This document shows, piece after piece, positions 7,627 to 15,808 of a stretch of 64,000 nucleotides of DNA. The translations under genes and the position numbers were made by a program. Below the pieces are notes generated by a model. The model was given only the letters and a program-made list of their open reading frames with translations. It was not told where the DNA came from and ran no database searches. Within the stretch, counting starts at the first letter, position 1. Each line of letters begins with the position of its first letter. This stretch comes from Victivallis vadensis. Lineage in GTDB: Bacteria > Verrucomicrobiota > Lentisphaeria > Victivallales > Victivallaceae. The stretch spans positions 1 through 64,000 of the forward strand of contig NZ_QEKH01000013.1 of the NCBI RefSeq assembly GCF_003096415.1, read 5' to 3'.

Positions 7627-9942
7627 ATGAATTTCTTCTGTAAACTGGCCTGTTCCGTTTCCTTTTTGCTGGCCGCCGGCGCCGTATGGGCCGGGACCGC
7701 GCCGCTCAGCTCCGCCGCCGATCCGGCGGTCTGGCGGCTCAACCTCGGTGAAACTCCGGGAGCGACGGCCCGGCTGGAACGGGACGCCGCGACCGGCGGC
7801 CTCCTGATCCGGGCGGGTTTCACCGGCGAAAGCGCCTATGTGGGCGCAATCCACGCCCCCGAACTGCCGCCGGGTGTCACGAAGCTGAATTTCCGGGTCA
7901 CCGCCGACCGGGAACTGGAAGCGGGCCTCCGGCTGTTGGATGCCTCCGGGCGCAACTTCCAGACAGAACGTTTCAAACTGGCTTCGGGGCGTGAAACCAC
8001 ATTGCCGCTGAAGTTGGACGGTACCCGCTGGGAAGGGGCATGGGGCGGCAGCACGAATGCCTCGCGGCCCGTACCGCCGATCCGCGAGATACAGTTGCTG
8101 CTCAATCGCCCGGCAGAGCCGGAAGTTACGGTACGGCTCGCCGGCGTCGAACTTGAGGCCCCCTTCATCAACGCCAGGCCGTTCACGGGGGAAAATTTCA
8201 GGTTGGAGGCATTCGGCTGCACCGTGACCGGCAACTGGCGCAACGGCGCGGCTCCGGTTCTGGAGCTGGCGATTTCCGCTCTGGCGGAAGCCGCCGGGGA
8301 AGTGGTCCTGACATTCCCGGAAATGTTCCGCGACCAGACGGCCCGGTTTGCGGTCGAACCGGGCAGGACCGCCCGCCATCTCTGGAAAGCGCCGCTGACG
8401 CTCGGAGGCAATCCTTTCAACACCTATCGGATCGGCGCGGCGCTCCGGCTGACGGACGGCTCCTGCGCCGAGCGGGCCGTACTGCTGCGCGGCGCTGATT
8501 CGCCCGACTGGGAACGCCGCCTGAAAAGCTCCGAAGTCACCGCTTCGATTCTCGGTACCGGCACCCACTTCTGTTTCGCTCCCGAACCGACCGGCGGCTA
8601 TGCCGCGTGGTATCCGTATGAACGGCTGATGGACAAAATCGCGGCGGCAGGCCTCAAGTGGGTGCGGGACGACTACTGGATGCGCCGCCCCGACGGCACT
8701 CCCGGCGCAACGCCGCAGCAGCTGGCCCGGCTCCGCGCCGCCAAGGCGCACGGCCTCAACACCATCGCGATGCTGCCGACCATGGCGGACCAGACGCTCG
8801 ACTATTTTCTGGAAAACGTCCGCGCGTTCGTGACCGAAACCCGCGGCCTGGTGGACGTGTATGAAATCGGCAACGAGCCCAATAACTTCGGCGGCTGGAT
8901 CCAGAAGTACGGCGGCACCTGGAACGCCCGCGAAAAGGACAACTCCACCTCCCGCTGGCTGATCGAACACGCGAAATACGTGAACGCCGCCGCCGACCTG
9001 ATCCGGGAGCTGAAACCCGATGCGGTCGTGATTTCGGGCGGTTACGTGACCTCCAGCATCCTGCGCTTCCTGAAGAACGGGATTTCCCCGAATCTGAACG
9101 GGATCACCGACCATCCTTACAGCGCGATGACGCCGCCGGAACTGTACGCATTCGGCACCCCCTTCGACGGGCGCGACGGCGTGAAAGCGGGCGGCCCCAA
9201 TCTGCATTTCTCCGAAGTCGTGCAGGCGTTCCTGCGCACCTTCCGTGAAATCGGCCGCCCCGACCTCTCGCTCTGGTACACCGAATTCGGATACACCACC
9301 TATCTCTATGGCGGTCAAAGGGAAAAAGGGAAATACACTTTCGCCGCCTACACCGAGGAGGCGCAGGCTGTCTATCTGGTGCGGCGTTATCTGTACTGCT
9401 TCACCCGGCCCGAAATCAAAGCCGCGCTGCAATATGACTTTCTGGACGACTTTCAGGGCAGGCAGTTCGATCCCGAAGCGAATTTCGGCCTGCTCCGGGC
9501 GGACTACTCCCCGAAACCGGCCTATTTCGCGTTGCAGAATCTGGCCACGTTTTTCAACGGCGTGCACAGCGATTCCCGGCTCGACGCGCAGGTCAAAATC
9601 GAGGATCAGCCGCTGCACCGGGCCGGAAAGCGCGGCCTGCTGATCGATTGGGATGAGAACGGCAAGGCGCTGATGAATGCGGACAACAGCATCCACGCCC
9701 GGCTTTTCCGCACCGACGGCGGCCTCCGCCTCGCGGTCTGGGATGCGAGGCCGGTCGGCGGGGAGTTTTCGCCCCGTTTCGCCGAAGTCCGGATCGCCGG
9801 AAAGGCGGCAAGCGCCGGAAAGACCGTCGGACTCGACCTGCTCAGCGGCAAGCGGTTCGACGTCCCCTCCTTCCCGGACGGCAACGACCTGATCCTGAAA
9901 CTCAGCATCGGCAGCCGCCCGCTCGCCGTCACGTTATTCTGA
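7627..9942 (+). CDS. secreted clan GH-A glycoside hydrolase
   Basis: A 771-residue protein. The frame extends to an ATG at 7588, but the ATG at 7627 gives a clean signal peptide (MNFFCKLACSVSFLLAAGAVWA) and does not overlap the upstream gene. Residues about 30-300 form beta-rich, probably carbohydrate-binding domains. The catalytic TIM barrel carries VYEIGNEPNNFGG (acid/base Glu near residue 416, NEP motif) and LWYTEFGYTT (nucleophile Glu near residue 552), the paired signature of clan GH-A families such as GH39. A beta-domain closes the C-terminus. It is the last gene of the first triad, so expression is probably induced by the regulator at 5831. Exact family and substrate cannot be assigned by eye. 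Confidence 0.8.
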   Translation: MNFFCKLACSVSFLLAAGAVWAGTAPLSSAADPAVWRLNLGETPGATARLERDAATGGLLIRAGFTGESAYVGAIHAPELPPGVTKLNFRVTADRELEAGLRLLDASGRNFQTERFKLASGRETTLPLKLDGTRWEGAWGGSTNASRPVPPIREIQLLLNRPAEPEVTVRLAGVELEAPFINARPFTGENFRLEAFGCTVTGNWRNGAAPVLELAISALAEAAGEVVLTFPEMFRDQTARFAVEPGRTARHLWKAPLTLGGNPFNTYRIGAALRLTDGSCAERAVLLRGADSPDWERRLKSSEVTASILGTGTHFCFAPEPTGGYAAWYPYERLMDKIAAAGLKWVRDDYWMRRPDGTPGATPQQLARLRAAKAHGLNTIAMLPTMADQTLDYFLENVRAFVTETRGLVDVYEIGNEPNNFGGWIQKYGGTWNAREKDNSTSRWLIEHAKYVNAAADLIRELKPDAVVISGGYVTSSILRFLKNGISPNLNGITDHPYSAMTPPELYAFGTPFDGRDGVKAGGPNLHFSEVVQAFLRTFREIGRPDLSLWYTEFGYTTYLYGGQREKGKYTFAAYTEEAQAVYLVRRYLYCFTRPEIKAALQYDFLDDFQGRQFDPEANFGLLRADYSPKPAYFALQNLATFFNGVHSDSRLDAQVKIEDQPLHRAGKRGLLIDWDENGKALMNADNSIHARLFRTDGGLRLAVWDARPVGGEFSPRFAEVRIAGKAASAGKTVGLDLLSGKRFDVPSFPDGNDLILKLSIGSRPLAVTLF

Positions 9943-10113
9943 CAGGGGAGCCTGCCAAGGCGGCCCGAACCGGATCGCGGCGGCATCCGCCCGGTTCGGG
10001 CTGCTGGTGGAAACCTGCAGCCGCGTATAAGGCGCCGCCGGATCGTCATCGGCGGTGCAGGAAAACTCGAAAGGCAGAAAAGGATTTTTTCTTTCGATAG
10101 AAAATTTCGGCAT
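9934..10113 (-). CDS. small hypothetical ORF, possible gene remnant
   Basis: Minus-strand ATG at 10113 with GGAG 8 bp upstream and an uninterrupted 59-codon frame, beginning MPKFSIERKNPF and ending PPWQAPLSE. It overlaps the convergent hydrolase gene by 9 bp. The good ribosome-binding site and protein-like composition suggest a real or recently real gene. I do not recognise a family; given the decayed genes elsewhere in the window, it could be a start joined to a shortened body. Confidence 0.4.
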   Translation of the reverse strand: MPKFSIERKNPFLPFEFSCTADDDPAAPYTRLQVSTSSPNRADAAAIRFGPPWQAPLSE

Positions 10114-10418
10114 ATCCTTTGCTCCCTGATTTTATAGATTTTTCTTATCTTAATTTTTGCTCAAAGATAATATACTGCCTGAATCTATTCAAATCGAGTC
10201 GGAAATTCATTTTTCAGCCGCAATAAGATGATAATTTTCTTCCAGGAGGCAGGGAAATTACAATTTGCTTTTGCAGAGCATATATGTTATGTTAAAATAT
10301 TTCGCAGGGGTGTTCCATGGGTACATCGTAGGTACACGAGAGCGACTTCAAAAAGAGTTTTTGAGAATTGTAAAATCTGTAAGTCATTGATGCAGAGTAC
10401 GGCAGTTTTCAAGGCCCC

Positions 10419-10558
10419 AAGTTCCCGCCATCGAGGTGATTGCCGCATTGATTTCCATTTTTATACCGGACAGCGTTTCACAATCAAGTTGGATAAACAT
10501 CACGATATACAAAAATGGTCGTGGTACTGAAGATAGCTCTATCGGGCAGGTTTGTATC
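10419..10558 (+). repeat. 140-bp interspersed repeat R1, copy 1
   Basis: This 140-bp stretch recurs at 45771-45910 with the same length and about ten substitutions (roughly 93% identity), including an identical block of about 60 bp around ATCACGATATACAAAAATGG. Both strands are open across much of it, but no protein family is recognisable. Here it abuts REP-like repeat B2. The AT-rich 10114-10418 just before it holds no gene I can support. Confidence 0.8.
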
Positions 10559-10795
10559 CTGCACCTTCGGGCAGCAGACCTTGTGCGCTGCGCGGCCTGA
10601 TTTTCAATCAGGCACCGGTAGCAGGGCGCTTCGCGGCGGCAAGGTGCCGCTGCCGTGACTGTCTTCGACGACAAGGGCGCTTCACCCCTTGACTCCGACC
10701 GGGTAGCACCCGGTGGCAGGTACTGTCGATAGAGCCGATAAACTGATAGATGTTACGCTCCGCCGGCCGCCGGAGGCAAAGTCCCCGGCTGAAAG
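10559..10795 (-). repeat. GC-rich, hairpin-rich interspersed repeat, copy B2
   Basis: Inverted relative to copies B1 and B3. Shared modules are GGCAGCAGACCTTGTGCGCT, the hairpin GCCTGATTTTCAATCAGGC (about 10597-10615), GGCGGCAAGGTGCCGCTGCC, GATAGAGCCGATAAACTGAT (about 10728-10747) and GGCCGCCGGAGGC. It ends next to the stop codon of the esterase gene, so it could act as a 3' structure for that transcript. Confidence 0.75.
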
Positions 10796-10800
10796 CCGTA

Positions 10801-12063
10801 TCAGCGGCCGAGGTGTTCCATGATTTCAGCTTCAGCGGTCCAGAAGACCGCTCCGGCGTGGCCGCAGTCCGGGAAGTTCAGGATCTCCTTGTCGCAGCTG
10901 CCGCACGCGTTGAAAGCGGCGTAGACCGACGACGGAGTCGACTCCGTATCCGAAAAACCGACGGTGAAGCGGACCGGAGCCGTGATCCGGCGGGCGAATG
11001 CGGCGCCGTCGAAGAAGGGGGCAACCCGTTCCATGCCGGCCTGCGAAATCGCGTGCGGCCACGGCGACATCCGCCCGGCCAGCTCTCCGGCCTGATCGCA
11101 CATCGCCGGAGCGTTGGCGACCACGAAGCTGACGTCGCGGTCGAGAGCGGCGGCGGCGAGCGCCTGAAGCGCGCCCTGGCTGCCGCCGTGGACGATCAGG
11201 AAACGGCCGTCCCACTCCGGCAGGCTTTTCATGAATTCCAGTGCGCGCTGCACGCGCAGGTTCATATCGCGGAACACGGAATCCTCCGCCGAATAGACCG
11301 GCTGTTTCGCGTAGTCCTTGAGCGGCCCTTCGGCCAGCGCCCGGTAATCGGCTTCGGAGAGATCGTTGTAGAGTCCGTGCGCATTCACATTGAAAGCGAG
11401 CAGCCCGCGCGCCGCCCAGGTCAGGGGCTGGAAGGCCGGGCGGACGCCGGCGCCATGGAAGAACACGTAGGCCGGACAGGATTTGGGCTTGGCCCCGCGG
11501 GGCATCGACAGGATGCCGGAAACCGGCTTGGCTCCGGCGCAGGCCACCTGCACGTCGAAGCAGCGCACCCGTTCGCCGTACTCCGGCAGGACCGCCGGGA
11601 TCACTTCGCGCTTGAGGACGCGCGGCTGCACCATATTGAGCCATCTGCGGTGGGCGCGCCAGAAGGAGTCGAAGCCGGTGATGTCCGGCACGGCGGCGAT
11701 CTTTTCCGGCTCGACTCCGGCTCCGGCGGCGGCGGAAAGCTCGCCGAGGCTCACTTCCAGCCGCACGAATCCGGGGCGTTCGAGTTCGGTGCTGACTTCG
11801 ACCGGGGTATCCCGCGTCACGAGCGGAAATTCGACCGGTTCGTGGTAGTCGCGGATCATCCGGCACTTGAGTCCGACGCCGGAACGGTACTGGTTGTTTT
11901 CAATCATCGCAACCAGGAAGGTGATCGGTTCGCCCGGCGCATAAACCGCCTCCGGAACCAGACTGCGCACACCTAATCGCGTCGCCGGCTTTTCCGCCGC
12001 ATCCGGCAGATTCCACTCCGGGCAAAGTTTGTCATACAACGGCTGCACGTCCACTCTTACCAT
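10801..12063 (-). CDS. acetyl xylan esterase / cephalosporin-C deacetylase family (AXE1) hydrolase
   Basis: About 420 residues. The C-terminal 270 residues are an alpha/beta hydrolase of the AXE1 family, which removes acetyl groups from sugars or xylo-oligosaccharides. The nucleophile serine is in LIVHGGSQGALQAL, the acid in VGFSDTESTPSSVYAAF and the histidine in FPDCGHAG. The N-terminal ~120 residues form a beta-sandwich domain common in long family members. I prefer the ATG at 12063 (GAGGTG just upstream, MVRVDVQPLYDKL) over the frame start at 12084. There is no obvious signal peptide, so it may deacetylate imported sugars. It is monocistronic by spacing. Confidence 0.85.
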   Translation of the reverse strand: MVRVDVQPLYDKLCPEWNLPDAAEKPATRLGVRSLVPEAVYAPGEPITFLVAMIENNQYRSGVGLKCRMIRDYHEPVEFPLVTRDTPVEVSTELERPGFVRLEVSLGELSAAAGAGVEPEKIAAVPDITGFDSFWRAHRRWLNMVQPRVLKREVIPAVLPEYGERVRCFDVQVACAGAKPVSGILSMPRGAKPKSCPAYVFFHGAGVRPAFQPLTWAARGLLAFNVNAHGLYNDLSEADYRALAEGPLKDYAKQPVYSAEDSVFRDMNLRVQRALEFMKSLPEWDGRFLIVHGGSQGALQALAAAALDRDVSFVVANAPAMCDQAGELAGRMSPWPHAISQAGMERVAPFFDGAAFARRITAPVRFTVGFSDTESTPSSVYAAFNACGSCDKEILNFPDCGHAGAVFWTAEAEIMEHLGR

Positions 12064-12161
12064 AGGGCACCTCGCATTCTGCAATATGGATCAATTTGTA
12101 TCTATCGGGAAACATACCCCGTCATTCCTCAAAAAACAAGGGCTTTTCCTATGGAAAAGAC

Positions 12162-12203
12162 AAAAAACCGCCCTGCCGTAATCACCCGAGTCCGGCAGGG
12201 CGG
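12162..12203 (-). terminator. intrinsic terminator of the flavodoxin operon
   Basis: An 11-bp perfect stem CCGCCCTGCCG / CGGCAGGGCGG with a 14-nt loop is followed on the minus strand by TTTTTT. It lies 35 bp after the flavodoxin stop codon. Confidence 0.85.
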
Positions 12204-12237
12204 CCAACCATGGAGAAACTTTCTTGAAAGGAAACGG

Positions 12238-12738
12238 TTACAAACCGGCCTCCTTTTTCAACTGATCGCACCAGCGGTCGATCCGGTCCGGGGTCAGCTC
12301 CGGCTCGTTGTCGTCGTCGAGGGCAAGCCCGACGAAGCTGTCGCCCTCCTGCGCGGCGGACATCACATGGGAGTAGCCTTCCGCACTCCATTTGCCGACG
12401 ACTTCCGCGCCGCGCCGCACCGCCTTTTCATGCAATTCCCCCATCGCATTCAGGAAGGTGTCGCCGAAGCCGGAGGAGTCGCCAAGTCCGAAGAAGGCGA
12501 CCTTTTTACCTTTGAGATCGGCGTTTTCCAGCAGCGGCAGCCCGTTGATCCAGTCGTCCTGCAACTCCCCGCAGCCCCAGGTGGAGGTGCCGAGGATCAG
12601 CAGATCGGCGTTGAAGTCGTCCGCTCCGGCTTGCGCCACGTTCACGGCGTTTCCGCCCAGTTCCCCGGCGATGCGTCCGGCGGCACGCTCGGTGTTGCCG
12701 GTGCTCGATCCGAAAATAATCCGGATATTCTTACTCAT
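12238..12738 (-). CDS. fldA: flavodoxin
   Basis: A 166-residue flavodoxin with the FMN phosphate-binding loop FGSSTGNTERAA at the N-terminus (about residues 9-20), the TSTWGCGELQDDW loop (about 51-63) and GLGDSSGFGDTFLNAMGEL (about 84-102), the long-chain arrangement. Flavodoxins carry electrons at low potential and often replace ferredoxin when iron is scarce. It is 32 bp downstream of a DUF3793 gene, a frequent pairing in anaerobes. The shared promoter carries two TTAG-N6-CTAA palindromes, so metal- or redox-dependent control is likely. A strong terminator follows. Confidence 0.93.
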   Translation of the reverse strand: MSKNIRIIFGSSTGNTERAAGRIAGELGGNAVNVAQAGADDFNADLLILGTSTWGCGELQDDWINGLPLLENADLKGKKVAFFGLGDSSGFGDTFLNAMGELHEKAVRRGAEVVGKWSAEGYSHVMSAAQEGDSFVGLALDDDNEPELTPDRIDRWCDQLKKEAGL

Positions 12739-12770
12739 TACTCACCTCTTTCTATACTGACCGGCGGACG

Positions 12771-13391
12771 TTATGCCGCCGCAATTACCCGATGAATCCG
12801 ACTCAACGCCCGGTCGAAGGAGACCGAACGCTCCAATACACTTTGAATCGTCTGCTCCGCGCAGCGGTACTGCTCCATCACCCGGAGCGACTCTGCCGGG
12901 TCCCCCGCCACCCGCCACAGGCCGCGCGGCACCGCCAGGCAGGCCGCGGAATTTTCGATGAAGCCGCGCACGTCCTTGAGCGGATATCCGAGGAAAATGC
13001 CGATTTCATGCGGAAATTCCCTGCCGCTCCGGCAGCGCGCAATCAGTTCTTCCAGCAGCGGTTCCAGTTCCTGTGTTACAGGATAGCCGCAACTTTGCAG
13101 AAACTCCGCCGCCTCCGGTTCCGCCAAAGCCCGCGCCAGCCGGGCACGGTCGAAGAACAGCACCACCGATTCTCCCGCTTCGCTGCGGAGAATCCGGCAC
13201 TCCAGCTTCAGCGATTCCATGACTTCGCGCTGGTGGACACAGAAAAGGTCATACTGCCGCCCGCCCGCCAGTTGCCGGCAATTGGTCAGCCGGAGCATCC
13301 CGGCCGGCTTCACCCGCAGAATCACCGGTGCGAGTTTCACCAGCAGATACTGCAGCAGCTGCCGCAGAAAGGGACATTTGGTCTGACTCAT
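12771..13391 (-). CDS. DUF3793 family protein
   Basis: A 206-residue protein recognisable as DUF3793 from FPHEIGIFLGYPLKDVRGFI (about residues 130-149) and the following WRV segment. The biochemical role of the family is not established; it is commonly found next to flavodoxin genes in anaerobic bacteria and is suspected to act in low-iron or electron-transfer physiology. The ATG at 13391 has GGAGA 8 bp upstream. It heads an operon with flavodoxin, transcribed from a promoter flanked by two palindromic operators. Family assignment is confident; function is not. Confidence 0.85.
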   Translation of the reverse strand: MSQTKCPFLRQLLQYLLVKLAPVILRVKPAGMLRLTNCRQLAGGRQYDLFCVHQREVMESLKLECRILRSEAGESVVLFFDRARLARALAEPEAAEFLQSCGYPVTQELEPLLEELIARCRSGREFPHEIGIFLGYPLKDVRGFIENSAACLAVPRGLWRVAGDPAESLRVMEQYRCAEQTIQSVLERSVSFDRALSRIHRVIAAA

Positions 13392-13414
13392 TCGCGCGAT
13401 TCTCCATTCTTGCT

Positions 13415-13486
13415 ATTAGTCTTGTCTAATTACAACATAATCCAAAAAGGGAAATAATTCAAGCACGAAAACTTAGATTGATCTAA
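13415..13486 (-). promoter_or_regulatory. promoter with two TTAG-N6-CTAA operators, DUF3793-flavodoxin operon
   Basis: On the minus strand TTGAAT (13457-13462), a 17-bp spacer and TATGTT (13434-13439) form a promoter. One palindrome, ATTAG-N6-CTAAT at 13415-13430, lies where transcription should begin; the second, TTAGAT-TG-ATCTAA at 13473-13486, lies just upstream of the -35. Both share TTAG-N6-CTAA, indicating one regulator binding on both sides of the promoter. A metal-dependent repressor (Fur or DtxR type) is plausible from the flavodoxin target but not proven. Confidence 0.7.
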
Positions 13487-13542
13487 TTTTTTTGAAAAAT
13501 TCTTTTTCTCCGCCCGGATTGATTAAAATCCGATCATATCAA

Positions 13543-13571
13543 GTGACAGATGCGCTCCGATATGCTATCTT
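13543..13571 (+). promoter_or_regulatory. promoter for the 13602 glycosyltransferase
   Basis: GTGACA (13543-13548), a 17-bp spacer and TATCTT (13566-13571) lie about 30 bp before the start codon. It is separate from the divergent flavodoxin promoter. Confidence 0.45.
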
Positions 13572-13601
13572 ATAAGGAAAACAACCCGGAGAACAAGAAA
13601 T

Positions 13602-15209
13602 ATGAATGAATTCTTCCTGAAACTGGGCCGGATTCCCGCCCGGAACTATCTGGTCTGGCTGGCGGTCCTGGCGGCGGTGTGGATCGGATGCGGCGTCTGG
13701 ACCAACGGCGTGGCAAGCGGCGACGAAACCCGGGTGGCCGGGATCAGCGCCGAAATGGTATTCCGCGGCGACTGGCTGGTGCCGCGGCTGAACGGCGAAC
13801 CTTTCCTGGAGTACCCGCCGCTGTTCTACTGGTTGCAGGCGATCGGCTTTTCGCTGTTCGGCATCAACGACTTTGCGGCGGCGGTTCCGGCGGCGCTGGC
13901 GGCGTTCGGCGGAGTGCTGACACTGTTCGCGCTGGGGCGGCGCCTCGGCTTTTCCGGCATCGGGGCGTTTCTCTCTTGCGTGCTGCTGCTGACCTGTGCG
14001 CAATATCTGTCGAACGCCCGTTCCTGCCGGGTGGATATGCTGCTGGCGTTCGCGGTGCTGCTGGCGGTTTACGGCTTCTACGCGATGTTGACCGAACGGA
14101 ACGGCGCGAAGCGGTTCGGATTCTGGTGCGTCGGCACGGCCGGACTGGCGGCGGGGATTCTGACCAAGGGGCTGGTCGGCGCGGCGCTGCCCGCGGTCGC
14201 GCTCGGCGGCTTTCTGGTGCTGCGCGATATCCTGGAGCGGAAATTCCGCTGGAAAAACTATCTGGCGATGGCGGCGGGCGGGGCCGTCTCGCTGGTTCCG
14301 GTGGGAATCTGGCTCTGGCTGCTGTTCCAGCGCGAAGGACAGGGAGCTTTCGATACGGTGGTTTTCACCAACAATCTCGGACGTTTCTCCGGCAGTCAGG
14401 GCGATCATCTCGCGCCGGTCTACGAATATTTGCTCCATTTGCCCGAACAGTTCCAGCCATGGCTGGTGCTGCTGCTCGGCGGCATCTGGCTGCTTGTTCG
14501 GCAGTTCCGGCATGAGAAGCGGGAAACAGCCCTCTTTCTGCTCTGTTTTCTGCTGTTCCCCTATTTGCTGCTGACCGCCTCCTCCAGCAAACGGATGGTG
14601 TATCTGCTGCCGCTGTGCGCACCCTCCGCGCTGATCGCCGGGGAGTTCGCGCTGTGGGCGGTTGCCCGCTGGCGCGACTGCGGCTGGAAAGGGGCGGCGG
14701 CGCTCCTGAAAATCGTGCGATGGGTTCCGGCGGGCGTTGCCGTCGCCGGGCTGGCGGGGGCGTTCGGCGGAGTTCCCGGCTTCGCGGCCGGCACTCTGAC
14801 AATCGGAACAGCGGTTGCCGCCTGTAATCTCCTCCGGAAACGGCGGGTTTCGGCGGCGGTGCTGCTGGTGCTGATTGCCGCCGGATTCCTGACCGGAACG
14901 GTCGAATCGATCGTGTGGCATCACCGGCAGGAAAAGGAGTCGCTGCGGGGCCTGTTCGAATATTGTTCCGGTCAGGCCCGGAGCACCGGTGCGGAACTGG
15001 TGTTGTACGATCCTCCCGAACGCACCTCCGGCGCGGCGAACTACTATCTGAAACGCAATGTGCGCGTGCGCAAAGACGCCGCCGGCTACGACGGCAAATC
15101 CCCGGAGCTGTGGATATTGCGCAACAAGCGGATCGAAGGCGGCATGGAATTCGCCGACTCCCACCGCGTGTATATACTGCCCTCCGAGCCGCCGCCGGTT
15201 CGGAAATGA
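13602..15209 (+). CDS. ArnT-like family 39 glycosyltransferase
   Basis: A 535-residue polytopic membrane protein. The first periplasmic loop reads SGDETRVAGISAEMVFRGDW then LVPRLNGEPFLEYPPLFYW, the best match in the window to the ArnT consensus (DE-x-R, GDWLVPxLNGxPxxxKPPLxYW). Ten or more TM helices and a short soluble tail follow. It is expected to transfer a sugar from a polyprenyl phosphate carrier onto lipid A or another periplasmic acceptor. The ATG at 13602 follows GGAGAACAAGAA. It is monocistronic and diverges from the flavodoxin operon, whose upstream operator lies about 115 bp away. Confidence 0.88.
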   Translation: MNEFFLKLGRIPARNYLVWLAVLAAVWIGCGVWTNGVASGDETRVAGISAEMVFRGDWLVPRLNGEPFLEYPPLFYWLQAIGFSLFGINDFAAAVPAALAAFGGVLTLFALGRRLGFSGIGAFLSCVLLLTCAQYLSNARSCRVDMLLAFAVLLAVYGFYAMLTERNGAKRFGFWCVGTAGLAAGILTKGLVGAALPAVALGGFLVLRDILERKFRWKNYLAMAAGGAVSLVPVGIWLWLLFQREGQGAFDTVVFTNNLGRFSGSQGDHLAPVYEYLLHLPEQFQPWLVLLLGGIWLLVRQFRHEKRETALFLLCFLLFPYLLLTASSSKRMVYLLPLCAPSALIAGEFALWAVARWRDCGWKGAAALLKIVRWVPAGVAVAGLAGAFGGVPGFAAGTLTIGTAVAACNLLRKRRVSAAVLLVLIAAGFLTGTVESIVWHHRQEKESLRGLFEYCSGQARSTGAELVLYDPPERTSGAANYYLKRNVRVRKDAAGYDGKSPELWILRNKRIEGGMEFADSHRVYILPSEPPPVRK

Positions 15210-15379
15210 GCCTTCCGGAAGCCGTTGCCGCTGCCGTATTTTCACGGGAGCGGGGAGATTCGGCAAGATTTTTCGTCAACCGGCTTGAATTTCCAGAAAG
15301 AAGGGTTATTTTAATAATTCGTCGATAGATGATTTGTGTTTAAACAAAATTTTTCATATAACGCAAGGATTTTTGAATC

Positions 15380-15634
15380 ATGGCACACAAAAAAGGTCAG
15401 TCCAGCAGCCGCAACGGCCGCGACAGCAAGCCGAAATTTCTGGGTATCAAGGCGTTTGGCGGCGAAACCGTCTCTGCCGGTTCCATCATCGTGCGTCAGC
15501 GCGGCACCCGTTTCCGTCCGGGCAACAACGTCGGCTGCGGCCGCGACTTCACCCTCTTTGCCCTCTGCGACGGCACCGTCGAGTTCCGCAAGGAGCAGCG
15601 CAAGGTCAGCATCGTTCCGGCTTCCGCCAACTGA
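15380..15634 (+). CDS. rpmA: 50S ribosomal protein L27
   Basis: An 84-residue protein beginning [16 protein letters not shown] and continuing [20 protein letters not shown] and [20 protein letters not shown], the unmistakable L27 signature. The flexible basic N-terminus reaches the peptidyl-transferase centre. No L21 gene (rplU) precedes it, unlike the usual rplU-rpmA-obgE order; the gene before it is a glycosyltransferase. An intrinsic terminator separates it from obgE. Confidence 0.97.
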   Translation: MAHKKGQSSSRNGRDSKPKFLGIKAFGGETVSAGSIIVRQRGTRFRPGNNVGCGRDFTLFALCDGTVEFRKEQRKVSIVPASAN

Positions 15635-15671
15635 GCGGAAATCCGAAGCGATTCTGTTTGATAACGAAAGA

Positions 15672-15706
15672 CCCCGGGAAGTTACTGTGATTTCCGGGGT
15701 TTTTTG
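15672..15706 (+). terminator. intrinsic terminator after rpmA
   Basis: The stem CCCCGGGAA / TTTCCGGGG (one G-T pair) with an 11-nt loop is followed by a T-run. It lies about 37 bp after the rpmA stop codon. Confidence 0.88.
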
Positions 15707-15808
15707 GTGTCTGTTCCCCGGAAAGTTGTAAATTCCGGATTCGGCGGTACATTAACATCAGTATTGAGATGCGGAAGTCATAACCAGTTTTATCTGAGGA
15801 GTCATGAA

